A stretch of DNA of 5,337 nt from a bacterium (lineage in GTDB: Bacteria; Desulfobacterota; DSWW01): the NCBI GenBank assembly GCA_030609865.1, contig JAUWSZ010000239.1:1-5337 (forward strand), written 5' to 3'. How positions within the stretch are numbered: the stretch's first letter is position 1; each line of letters starts with the position of its first letter. Below the pieces are notes generated by a model. That model was not told the DNA's origin. It saw only the letters and a list, made by a program, of their open reading frames with translations, and searched no databases. The translations under genes were made by a program, and so were the position numbers. This document shows, one piece after another, positions 1 to 5,305 of this stretch.

Positions 1-966
1 ATTCGGGTCCAGGGCGGCGACTCCCTGCTGGAAACCCTGACGCAACAGAAGATCTTCATCCCGAGTGCGTGCGGCGGGCGCGGCTCCTGCGGATACTGTA
101 AGGTCAAGGTTCTGGACGGTGCCGGCCCTCTGCTTCCGACCGAGGAGCCTTATCTCGAAGATGCGGAAAGAAACGAGGGGATTCGTCTCTCCTGTCAGGT
201 CAAGATCCGAAACGATGTGCGCATTCAGATTCCTGAAGAGCTCCTTTCGATTCAGGAGTACGAATGTGTGTGCACTCATATTCAGGATCTGACGTACGAC
301 ATCAAGCAGTTCCGGTTCGAATTGAAGGAGCCGGACCGGATAAATTTCGTTCCGGGGCATTACGTGCAGTTCCTAACTCCGGTCTACGAGGGGTGCGAGG
401 AGGAGGTCTACCGGGCCTATTCGATCTCCTCGGATCCGTCCGATGCGGGGTTCATCGAGCTGATCGTCCGTTTCGTTCCGAACGGGATCTGCACCACCTA
501 CATGTTCGAGCACCTCCAGGTGGGCGACCCTGTGCGAATCAACGGGCCCTATGGCGATTTTCGGCTCTCGGACACAGACGCCCCCATCGTGTTCGTGGCG
601 GGTGGATCCGGAATGGCGCCCATCAAATCGATGCTCCACGTGATGGTGAACACCGCCTCTACCCGGTCCGCCACGTATTACTTCGGCGTGAACACACCCG
701 AGGATCTCTTCTTCGTCGAGGAGATGAAGGCCTTTGAAGCGAAGCTCCCGAATTTCAAGTTAGTTCCCGTCCTTGCCATACCGGAGGCGAACAATGGCTG
801 GAAGGGGGAGACCGGGCTGGTCACAGAGGCCCTCGACCGAAGCCTGAACAAAGCAGGGTCGTACGAGGCCTACCTGTGCGGGAGCCCGGGCATGATCGAT
901 GCAACGATTGAGGTGTTCAAGGGGCACGGAATGCCCCGCGAGCACATTTATTTCGATAAGTTCTAG
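1..966 (+). CDS. NqrF-like 2Fe-2S/FAD/NAD(P)H oxidoreductase, 5'-partial
   Basis: Open at the left edge; 321 residues are visible before the TAG stop. The reading frame starts with a plant-type 2Fe-2S ferredoxin domain: cysteines at fragment residues 24, 30 and 33 (CGGRGSCGYC) and 65 give the CX5CX2C...C cluster pattern. An FNR-type reductase module follows: the flavin-binding RAYSISS (138-144), GPYG (182-185), the nucleotide-binding GGSGMAP (201-207) and the NAD-domain CGSPGM (293-298). This order matches NqrF and the reductases of phenol or methane hydroxylases, which pass electrons from NAD(P)H through FAD to the cluster and on to a partner. The proline-rich insert that I recall after the flavin motif of true NqrF is absent, and no other nqr subunit follows. 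I therefore call a family and not nqrF itself. Whether an N-terminal membrane helix exists cannot be seen. The GTG at 217 is internal, since the frame stays open through the ferredoxin domain. The next gene begins within 50 bp, which suggests an operon. Confidence 0.9.
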   Translation: MRVQGGDSLLETLTQQKIFIPSACGGRGSCGYCKVKVLDGAGPLLPTEEPYLEDAERNEGIRLSCQVKIRNDVRIQIPEELLSIQEYECVCTHIQDLTYDIKQFRFELKEPDRINFVPGHYVQFLTPVYEGCEEEVYRAYSISSDPSDAGFIELIVRFVPNGICTTYMFEHLQVGDPVRINGPYGDFRLSDTDAPIVFVAGGSGMAPIKSMLHVMVNTASTRSATYYFGVNTPEDLFFVEEMKAFEAKLPNFKLVPVLAIPEANNGWKGETGLVTEALDRSLNKAGSYEAYLCGSPGMIDATIEVFKGHGMPREHIYFDKF

Positions 967-1001
967 TTGAGTGAGTCTGGATCGAATCGGTTCCATCTTG
1001 C

Positions 1002-1010
1002 AGAAAGGAG
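1002..1010 (+). promoter_or_regulatory. Ribosome binding site selecting the TTG start at 1016
   Basis: AGAAAGGAG lies five bases before an in-frame TTG at 1016. The in-frame GTG at 971, four bases after the previous stop, has no comparable purine-rich sequence ahead of it. This argues for the shorter protein. Confidence 0.6.
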
Positions 1011-1015
1011 CGATC

Positions 1016-1471
1016 TTGAAGCGATCGCCCGAAGCCAAGCGGCTCGAGGAAGTCCTGCGGTGCTCCCGGATCGTTGCAGGAGGCTTCCTGGGGATCGACA
1101 CGAGAATCCTGGAAGAGATCATCGAAACGGACGCGACTGCGTTGATCAAGCTGAGGACCACCGCCCAGAGAATTGCTGCCCGTATGCGTGAGATAACGGA
1201 GCGAGGGAAGGCGGGGTTGGGCACGTCCGTGAAGTTCGACGAAAAGAGAGAGGTGGTGGTCGATGAAAACCGGGGGCAGACGGTATGCCCCTGGCCCCAC
1301 GCGGGCGGGTATCAGAAAACGATTACCACGGTCCGGAGGCGCGACACGGGAGCGACCGCAAGGTGGTCCGACCTCTCCCTCCACTTCATCGAGGCCCATG
1401 GATTTTTCCAGGGACGGGGCTCTGCCTTCAGGGTGGAGCCCGAAGACCTGGTGGCGGTCCTCTTCGGTTAA
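1016..1471 (+). CDS. Conserved-looking protein of unknown function between reductase and rubredoxin
   Basis: The protein has 151 residues from the TTG start. An in-frame GTG at 971 would add 15 residues, but the AAAGGAG just before 1016 favours the shorter form. I cannot name a family with certainty. No signal peptide or membrane segment is visible, so it is likely cytoplasmic. Residues 28-65 look helical and charged (GIDTRILEEIIETD onward). The middle turns to beta-type sequence (VKFDEKREVVVDE, 72-84), followed by CPWPHAGG (91-98), WSDLSLHFIEAHGFFQGRGS (117-136) and a closing FRVEPEDLV. C91, H95, H123 and H128 could form a metal site, but that is only inference from residue type. It sits between an NAD(P)H-dependent flavin/2Fe-2S reductase and a rubredoxin, so a role in the same electron-transfer process is plausible. 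It could also be an unrelated passenger in the operon. Confidence 0.8.
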   Translation: MKRSPEAKRLEEVLRCSRIVAGGFLGIDTRILEEIIETDATALIKLRTTAQRIAARMREITERGKAGLGTSVKFDEKREVVVDENRGQTVCPWPHAGGYQKTITTVRRRDTGATARWSDLSLHFIEAHGFFQGRGSAFRVEPEDLVAVLFG

Positions 1472-1497
1472 GGTTGACGTCGATTCGTTTCGGACAT

Positions 1498-1511
1498 GCC
1501 GGCTCGCCGGC
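1498..1511 (+). other. Small GCCGG hairpin in the gap before the rubredoxin gene
   Basis: GCCGGC-TC-GCCGGC can fold as a five-pair stem with a CTCG loop, followed by TTCT. It lies 27 bases after the preceding stop in the 103-bp gap before rubredoxin. It may be a weak attenuator or an mRNA-processing hairpin. There is no real T-tract, so I do not call it a terminator. Confidence 0.2.
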
Positions 1512-1574
1512 TTCTGAAGGCAGTGATACAAAGGGCTCAAGCAACGCCAATCCAAAGACAGGAGGAGTCGCAAG

Positions 1575-1733
1575 ATGCAAAAGTACGTATGCACCGTCTG
1601 TGGTTACGAGTATGATCCGAGCGTGGGGGATCCGGACAGTGGAATCGCTGCGGGCACAGCCTTCGACGATATCTCGGATGACTGGGTATGCCCGGTCTGC
1701 GGCGCTACAAAGGATATGTTCGAACCGGCGTAG
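1575..1733 (+). CDS. Rubredoxin
   Basis: A complete 52-residue rubredoxin, the usual size for the short type. It is a cytoplasmic one-electron carrier with a single iron held by four cysteines. The two knuckles are visible as [12 protein letters not shown] (Cys 6 and 9) and [15 protein letters not shown] (Cys 39 and 42). Between them lie the conserved GDPDSGI and acidic FDDISDDW segments that normally face redox partners. AGGAGG at 1560-1565 sits nine bases before the ATG and sets the start. The gene is third in a run of same-strand genes, about 100 bp after the unknown protein and downstream of the flavin/2Fe-2S reductase. That reductase could be its electron donor, but this is inferred from position only. 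Other known rubredoxin partners, such as rubrerythrin or rubredoxin:oxygen oxidoreductase, are not in the window. Confidence 0.97.
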   Translation: MQKYVCTVCGYEYDPSVGDPDSGIAAGTAFDDISDDWVCPVCGATKDMFEPA

Positions 1734-1739
1734 CCCGAA

Positions 1740-1757
1740 AGCCCTCTCAAAGAGGCT
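1740..1757. terminator. Short hairpin just after the rubredoxin stop
   Basis: A seven-pair stem with one bulged C (AG-CCTCT against AGAGG-CT) and a CAA loop, starting seven bases after the rubredoxin stop. On the + strand it is followed by G-runs, not T. On the - strand it is followed by TTTCGGG. It is at best a weak terminator and probably works with the larger neighbouring stem. Confidence 0.3.
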
Positions 1758-1764
1758 GGGGTTG

Positions 1765-1809
1765 GGGGGGAGACTCCGTTCGTCAAACCGAAGAACGGAG
1801 CCTTCCCCC
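1765..1809. terminator. Long hairpin between convergent genes, likely bidirectional terminator
   Basis: Bases 1765-1781 pair with 1793-1809. There is an eight-pair perfect inner stem (CTCCGTTC / GAACGGAG), one A-C mismatch (1773/1801), then eight more pairs including one G-T and an outer G5/C5 clamp. The loop is 11 bases. It lies between the rubredoxin stop (1733) and the convergent stop of the large - strand gene (1828), the standard place for a shared terminator. No T-tract follows on either strand, so it may instead act as a 3' end-stabilising or Rho-limiting structure. Confidence 0.5.
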
Positions 1810-1825
1810 GGCCATCGCGGGATCT

Positions 1826-4315
1826 CTAGATCAAGAGCGAGACAAACCCCACGACCGGCAGCAGGAGCACACGCACGAGGGCTCGCAACCATGGCCTCTC
1901 GGCGATGGCACGGGCAACCGGCGGGCTGTGCTGGTAGTAGGCCTCGACAAAAGCCCTTCCTGCAGAATTCTTCATCAAGGTTGCATCCCTGAAAGACCGA
2001 AGAGCGTCGATCTTCCCCTCCAGGGTGGTCCCGAAGGCGGCCGTTGCGATGAAGCAGTCCCGCCCATCACAGTTCTCATCGATGTCGTTGTTCGGGATCT
2101 CATCGGCGAGAGGGTTGATGTCCGGATTGCCGTCGTCGCAGTCCCAGTACGGGTACGTGCATCGCCCACTCGCAGGATCTCCGAATCCGTCCCCGTCATT
2201 GTCGATACAGGGTGGGCCGCAGAGCGGGGCGCTCTCGCAGGCAGGGTCCGAGCAGCAGGGGTCCTGTTCGTCTATTGCGTTACAGGCGTTTTCGCAAACG
2301 TCGCCCGTCTCGTCACAGGAGTCGTTCGTGCAGTCGTTCGTGTCCGCGCAATCCACCTCGATTCCTGCCTGGCAATCGAGCAGCAGGTTGCATGTTTCAG
2401 TGCCGTTGCACCACTGGCCATCGTCGCAGAGGGCGTCGCTGGGTGTATGATCGCAGGAAAGGGTCCCCTCGTTACAGACGTCCACCGTGCAGCCTACACC
2501 GTCATCACAGTCCACGTCGGTTCCGTCCTGGCAGTCGAGCAACGGATCACAGGTTTCGGTTCCGGTACACCACAAGGTATCGTCGCAGACGGCGTCGTTC
2601 GGCACGTTGTCGCATGAATCGGTTCCTTCGTTGCAGGCGTCCGTCGTGCAGCCCACACCGTCATCACAGTCCGGCTCGGTTCCGGCCTGGCAGTCGAGCA
2701 GCAGATCGCAGGTTTCGGCGCCGTTGCACCACAAGGTATCGTCGCAGAGAGTGTCGTTCGGCACGTTGTCGCACGAGTCAGTCCCTTCGTTGCAGGCATC
2801 CTCCGTGCAGGTCACGGCGTCGCTGCAGTCTACCGGGGTGCCCGCCTGGCAGGCTCCCGCGCTGCAAAACTCCAGGCCGTTGCAGAATTCCTCGTCCACG
2901 CAACCGGCCGAGGCAGCCGGCTCCTCGTCAATGCCGTCGGAACAGTCGTTGTCGATGCCGTCGCATACCTCCTGCGTCCCCGGGTTAATGCATCTCGCGC
3001 AAGCTGCGCACGCAGTGTCACCGCAGGAACAGGCGTCACATCCTGCCGGGTCGTCCGTGGGATCGTCATCACAGTCATCCCCCCCCGGTTCGGCATCGGT
3101 GCAGTAGGTGTCTCCATCCTGATCGGTGCAGGAAATGGCAAGGTAGATCTCCAGGTCCACGCCGGTGTAGACCTCCTTTCCCTTCCAGAGGATGTCCTTC
3201 TCGAGCCGGTCCGGGTTGTCGTTGATCTTCGGGTGGCCCTTCCCCCAGTTCGTGTCCGTGGTGATCTGGGTCATGTGGTCTTGTGCCGGGAATTGGCCAT
3301 TCCACAGGAAGATCTGCCACGCCGACGTGACCCACCTTCGCCATGCCACCTCTCCGGCTTCGTTGATGTAGGGGTCCGTGTCGTCGGTCGTGTTGTCCGT
3401 AATCTTCGCAATGTGGCCTGCCGGAGGGAATTGGCCGTCCCAGAAATAGATTTCCAGACCGGATCCGTCCGAGGCGTGCCAGACGACCTTCCCGTCGTTG
3501 TTGATCCGGGGATGAGAGTCGTTCTCACCGTTGTTCGTGATCTGGGTGACATGGTCTGCGACAGGGGTCTGGCCGTCCCAGAAGAAGATCTCGTAGTCCG
3601 TGCCGTCATACCCGGCCCAGACCACCATGTCGAAATCATTGATCTGGGGATCGATATCCTCGTCCCCGTAAGTGTTGGAGAGATTGATCGGGCCTGAGCC
3701 GTCATAGAAATAGATGTCCTTCTTGTCCAGAGGTTCAACGACCTTCTTCCAGACCACGTTTCCACTGGCGTTCACCTGCGGTCCCTGGTCTTCATTGTGC
3801 GGGTCGTTCGAGATGTTGCTTGCACTCCCGCCGTTATACAGGAAGATCTCGTAGTCCGAGTCGTCGTCTCCTTCCCAGACCACGTGGCCGCCATCGCTGA
3901 TGCGGGGATTGCTGTCATCGAAGTCACCGCTGTTGGAGATGTTTGTCTCGCCCCCACCGCTGTCGAGCATGATCTCCGCCTTCGTCGCGGGGCTCCCCCG
4001 TTGCCAGACAACGGTCCCGTCGCTGTTGATGTCCGGCTTCTGGTCGTTGCCCGGGTCGTTCGTCATGGGGCTCGGGTTCTGGGTCTTCCCGCTGGAAAGG
4101 AAGATCTCCCAGTCCTGGCCGTCGAATCCTTGCCAGACCCAGGTCCCATCGTCGTTGAGCTCGTAGCCTATGCCGTCGGGTACGCCTGGATTGGGATGTC
4201 CGTCATCGAAGGAATTCTGCGTCAGCTGGACGACTTCGTGGATTGCGTAGCAGATCGGTGTGGCGGCAAGCACCACAACCATGCTGAGGATCAAGCCGGA
4301 TGCGAACCTCTTCAT
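1826..4315 (-). CDS. Secreted propeller / MopE-like cysteine-rich protein with CFI-box C-terminus
   Basis: An 829-residue protein. Residues 1-24 are a signal peptide (KR, hydrophobic stretch 5-19, cut likely after CYA); its Cys22 is not in a proper lipobox. Residues 49-393 form eight repeats of about 42-48 residues of the type HPxINxDGxVVW...DxEIFxWDG...ITxN, resembling TolB/WD40-like beta-propeller blades. From 396 to 754 there are about 53 cysteines and many aspartates: MopE-type motifs (DQDGDTYC...DDCDD, then EVCDGIDNDC at 449-458; again DNDGDGFGDP at 705-714 and WDCDDGNPDINP at 724-735) flank three 53-residue tandem repeats. MopE motifs in myxobacterial proteins are proposed metal binders. 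Residues 754-829 begin CFIATAAFG and end in a hydrophobic stretch, matching the CFI-box C-terminal sorting region. The ATG is preceded by GGAGG seven bases upstream. The protein is probably exported and surface-held; its ligand or substrate is unknown. No processing or sorting enzyme is in the window. Confidence 0.93.
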   Translation of the reverse strand: MKRFASGLILSMVVVLAATPICYAIHEVVQLTQNSFDDGHPNPGVPDGIGYELNDDGTWVWQGFDGQDWEIFLSSGKTQNPSPMTNDPGNDQKPDINSDGTVVWQRGSPATKAEIMLDSGGGETNISNSGDFDDSNPRISDGGHVVWEGDDDSDYEIFLYNGGSASNISNDPHNEDQGPQVNASGNVVWKKVVEPLDKKDIYFYDGSGPINLSNTYGDEDIDPQINDFDMVVWAGYDGTDYEIFFWDGQTPVADHVTQITNNGENDSHPRINNDGKVVWHASDGSGLEIYFWDGQFPPAGHIAKITDNTTDDTDPYINEAGEVAWRRWVTSAWQIFLWNGQFPAQDHMTQITTDTNWGKGHPKINDNPDRLEKDILWKGKEVYTGVDLEIYLAISCTDQDGDTYCTDAEPGGDDCDDDPTDDPAGCDACSCGDTACAACARCINPGTQEVCDGIDNDCSDGIDEEPAASAGCVDEEFCNGLEFCSAGACQAGTPVDCSDAVTCTEDACNEGTDSCDNVPNDTLCDDTLWCNGAETCDLLLDCQAGTEPDCDDGVGCTTDACNEGTDSCDNVPNDAVCDDTLWCTGTETCDPLLDCQDGTDVDCDDGVGCTVDVCNEGTLSCDHTPSDALCDDGQWCNGTETCNLLLDCQAGIEVDCADTNDCTNDSCDETGDVCENACNAIDEQDPCCSDPACESAPLCGPPCIDNDGDGFGDPASGRCTYPYWDCDDGNPDINPLADEIPNNDIDENCDGRDCFIATAAFGTTLEGKIDALRSFRDATLMKNSAGRAFVEAYYQHSPPVARAIAERPWLRALVRVLLLPVVGFVSLLI
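1829..2056 (-). other. CFI-box C-terminal sorting region of the secreted protein
   Basis: This stretch encodes residues 754-829. It starts at CFIATAAFG, passes through FRDATLMKNSAGRAFVEAYY and HSPPVARAIAE, and ends LRALVRVLLLPVVGFVSLLI. The order (CFIATAA box, helical linker, YY..SPP, LRALVR, hydrophobic end) matches the C-terminal region known from secreted proteins of many bacteria. It is thought to direct anchoring or processing, but the partner enzyme is not established. The protein ends on the hydrophobic stretch without the basic tail seen in LPXTG- or PEP-CTERM-type signals. Confidence 0.8.
2354..2830 (-). repeat. Three tandem 159-bp repeats coding for 53-residue cysteine-rich units
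   Basis: Units lie at 2672-2830, 2513-2671 and 2354-2512 (protein residues 496-548, 549-601 and 602-654). A landmark CGTGC recurs at 2327, 2486, 2645 and 2804, exactly 159 bp apart each time. Each unit carries eight cysteines in fixed register (DC...C(T/N)xDxCNEGT.SCD...C...WCNGxETC...DCQ). Partial units flank the array: CNGLEFC to QAGTPV before it and DCADTNDCTNDSC after it. The first two units are closest in sequence and the third is more diverged, consistent with stepwise duplication. Confidence 0.92.
3137..4171 (-). repeat. Eight degenerate propeller-blade repeats
   Basis: Protein residues 49-393. Each unit has a (D/N)xxIN-DG-VVW strand, a DGxDxEIFxWDG strand and an IS/ITN turn before the next unit. 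VVW or a variant recurs near residues 59, 102, 145, 187, 231, 277 and 323, with a last, looser copy near 376. The EIF/EIY strands sit about 12 residues later. The later units carry an added FPPAGH/FPAQDH-type loop. Seven or eight blades could close one propeller. Confidence 0.8.
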
Positions 4316-4392
4316 CTTCCTTCCTCCGTACTGCAGGGTGGTTTATGAAAACGCCTTGATAATCTACGAAAAGAAAAAATAGTATATCACAT

Positions 4393-4422
4393 ATATTAAC
4401 CTATTTTTCCCGGTAATGTAAA
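4393..4422 (-). promoter_or_regulatory. Candidate sigma-70-type promoter for the secreted-protein gene
   Basis: On the - strand TTTACA (4417-4422) is followed after 18 bases by TAATAT (4393-4398), about 78 bases ahead of the ATG. A second -10-like TATACT lies at 4381-4386 without a good -35. The patch is strikingly AT-rich next to GC-rich coding DNA. Strength and exact start point are unknown. Confidence 0.35.
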
Positions 4423-4438
4423 CGTTTTTTGGAACGTT
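4421..4438. promoter_or_regulatory. AACGTT-N6-AACGTT dyad at the promoter
   Basis: Two copies of the self-complementary hexamer AACGTT (4421-4426 and 4433-4438) are separated by six bases. The left copy overlaps the candidate -35 of the - strand gene by two bases. The arrangement is both direct and inverted, as in operators for dimeric regulators. The regulator is unknown, and chance is possible in AT-rich DNA. Confidence 0.25.
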
Positions 4439-4442
4439 CGTG

Positions 4443-4483
4443 AAATCCCGAAGAGGAGCGAATGGGATTTGCCCCTTCGGGGG
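4443..4483. other. Two adjacent small hairpins, one with a UUCG tetraloop
   Basis: AAATCCC (4443-4449) pairs with GGGATTT (4464-4470) over a 14-base loop. It is followed directly by CCCC-TTCG-GGGG (4472-4483), which as + strand RNA would be a C(UUCG)G tetraloop hairpin, an unusually stable form. No T-tract follows. Function is unknown. Confidence 0.35.
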
Positions 4484-4508
4484 ATTGCCGCTACACTCTG
4501 TCGTCTGA

Positions 4509-4661
4509 AAGAGGCTGTCGATAAACGGCCATCTGCGGCGTTGCACTCATCCTTCGTCACTGCGGCGGACGAGAAGTCCTGCCTCATTATGACATGGACC
4601 CCCGCTTTCGCGGGGGCAGGTTTCGCGCGCCTTGCATCTGACCATTTCTCGACAGCCTCTT
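4509..4661. repeat. 153-bp REP/MITE-like element with nested palindromes
   Basis: Terminal inverted repeats of 28 bp (4509-4536 against 4634-4661) match at 23 positions; the outer 13 bp (AAGAGGCTGTCGA) are perfect. The left arm contains AAACGGCCATCTGCGGCG, a sequence I recall from dispersed intergenic repeats of deltaproteobacterial genomes. At the centre is CCCCCGC-TTTC-GCGGGGG (4599-4616) inside a TGGACCCCCGCTTTCGCGGG context like the widespread REP-type palindrome. No coding sequence for a transposase is present, so any movement would need an enzyme supplied elsewhere. It lies between divergent genes, so transcripts of the downstream hydrolase gene might include the hairpin if they start upstream of it. 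Confidence 0.75.
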
Positions 4662-4705
4662 AGAAGGGGTGTTTTTCGACATCGTCTGAAAGGAGGAAGC
4701 GGAGA

Positions 4706-5275
4706 ATGATCGTACGACTGGTGGTTGGACAGTTGATGGTGAACTGCTACATCGTCGGGTGCAAGGAAACGAACGAGGCGGTGGTCATCGATCCCGGCGG
4801 AGACGTTCCCCGGATCGTCTCCGAACTCGTCAAAAGGGACCTGACAGTCAAGTACATCCTGAACACCAATGGCCACTGGGACCATACGGATGGCAACGAT
4901 GAACTCAAGAAGATCACAAAGGCCCCCTTGCTGATCCACGCCGCCGACGCGGGGAAGCCGAGCGAAGGGACGGACGGGTTTCTCGAGGAGGGGCAGGAGA
5001 TCCGGTTTGGGACCTACCGCCTGAAGGTGCTCCACACCCCGGGCCATTCCCCTGGGGGCGTGTGCTTTTGCAGCCCTGGGGTCGTGTTCTCAGGAGACAC
5101 CCTTTTCGCCGGCTCGATCGGACGAACAGATCTCCCGGGTGGAAGCTACGAAGACCTTCTGGATGGCGTGCGAAAGAAGCTCTTCTGCATGGAGGACGAT
5201 ACCCGCGTCTATCCGGGGCACGGTCCCCTCAGCACGATCGGCCAGGAGAAGCGGTCGAACCCCTTCTTCAGGTAG
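4706..5275 (+). CDS. Glyoxalase-II-like metallo-beta-lactamase-fold hydrolase with altered HxHxDH motif
   Basis: A 189-residue cytoplasmic protein of the short, YcbL/GloB-like branch of the metallo-beta-lactamase fold; such enzymes usually hydrolyse thioesters such as S-lactoylglutathione. Visible landmarks are NCYIVG and VIDPGGD near the start, the metal motif as NTNGHWDH (53-60), HTPGHSPGG (110-118, metal His114), FSGDTLFAGSIGRTDLPGG (bridging Asp131) and VYPGHGPLSTIG (His172), then EKRSNPFF. In the normal THxHxDH motif the first histidine would be residue 55; here it is Asn (AAT), one base from CAT. His57, Asp59 and His60 are intact, so only one metal-1 ligand is changed. AGGAGG at 4691-4696 lies nine bases before the ATG. 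The long substrate-binding C-terminal domain of true glyoxalase II is absent. The substrate is therefore open; persulfides, lactoyl thioesters or other thioesters are possible. Confidence 0.92.
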   Translation: MIVRLVVGQLMVNCYIVGCKETNEAVVIDPGGDVPRIVSELVKRDLTVKYILNTNGHWDHTDGNDELKKITKAPLLIHAADAGKPSEGTDGFLEEGQEIRFGTYRLKVLHTPGHSPGGVCFCSPGVVFSGDTLFAGSIGRTDLPGGSYEDLLDGVRKKLFCMEDDTRVYPGHGPLSTIGQEKRSNPFFR

Positions 5276-5305
5276 CCCCCCGAGCCCCCCTTCCTGCCCT
5301 CCCTC

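Larger units (their letters stand above)
4316..4705. other. 390-bp intergenic region between divergent genes
   Basis: There is no convincing gene here: the short open frames lack ribosome sites and cross palindromic DNA. From left to right it holds the leader and AT-rich promoter-like patch of the - strand gene (about 4350-4430), an AACGTT pair, two small hairpins (4443-4483), the 153-bp inverted-repeat element (4509-4661), and the leader of the + strand hydrolase gene with AGGAGG at 4691-4696. I could not find a good promoter for the hydrolase gene. Confidence 0.7.

Noticed and set aside
22..24. Cys22 of the large protein's signal peptide considered as a lipoprotein site (residue 22 of the - strand gene starting at 4315)
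   Set aside because: The preceding residues are T-P-I, which do not fit a lipobox; cleavage after CYA is the better reading. The coordinates given here are residue numbers.
217..966. Treating the GTG at 217 as the start of the reductase
   Set aside because: The frame is open to position 1 and encodes all four cysteines of a 2Fe-2S domain upstream of 217, so the gene is cut by the window edge.
917..1594. - strand open frame of 225 residues opposite the first two genes
   Set aside because: It overlaps clear + strand genes and its composition (rich in Arg, Pro, Leu, Ser) is typical of antisense frames in GC-rich DNA.
1285..1992. + strand open frame of 235 residues across the rubredoxin region
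   Set aside because: It runs in a different frame through the rubredoxin gene, the terminator hairpin and the end of the convergent gene; the product is Arg/Ser-rich without motifs.
2354..2830. Tandem repeats considered as a CRISPR array
   Set aside because: The 159-bp units are contiguous, in frame and coding throughout, with no short repeats separated by unique spacers.
2212..3107. Long + strand open frames (2212-2988 and 2487-3107) opposite the large gene
   Set aside because: Their products are low-complexity Arg/Pro- or Ser/Gln-rich strings that mirror the tandem repeats of the - strand gene; the - strand protein has a signal peptide, domains and a ribosome site.
3271..3765. - strand open frame coding 164 Thr/Arg/Ser-rich residues in another frame
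   Set aside because: It is the shifted frame of the propeller repeats, with no ribosome site and no recognisable fold.
4599..4616. GC-rich palindrome considered as an intrinsic terminator
   Set aside because: It has no T-tract on either side, sits between divergent genes where no transcript should end, and fits a REP-like repeat core.
4547..5047. - strand open frame of 166 residues opposite the hydrolase gene
   Set aside because: It crosses both the palindromic element and the metal motifs of the hydrolase gene on the other strand and shows no family features of its own.
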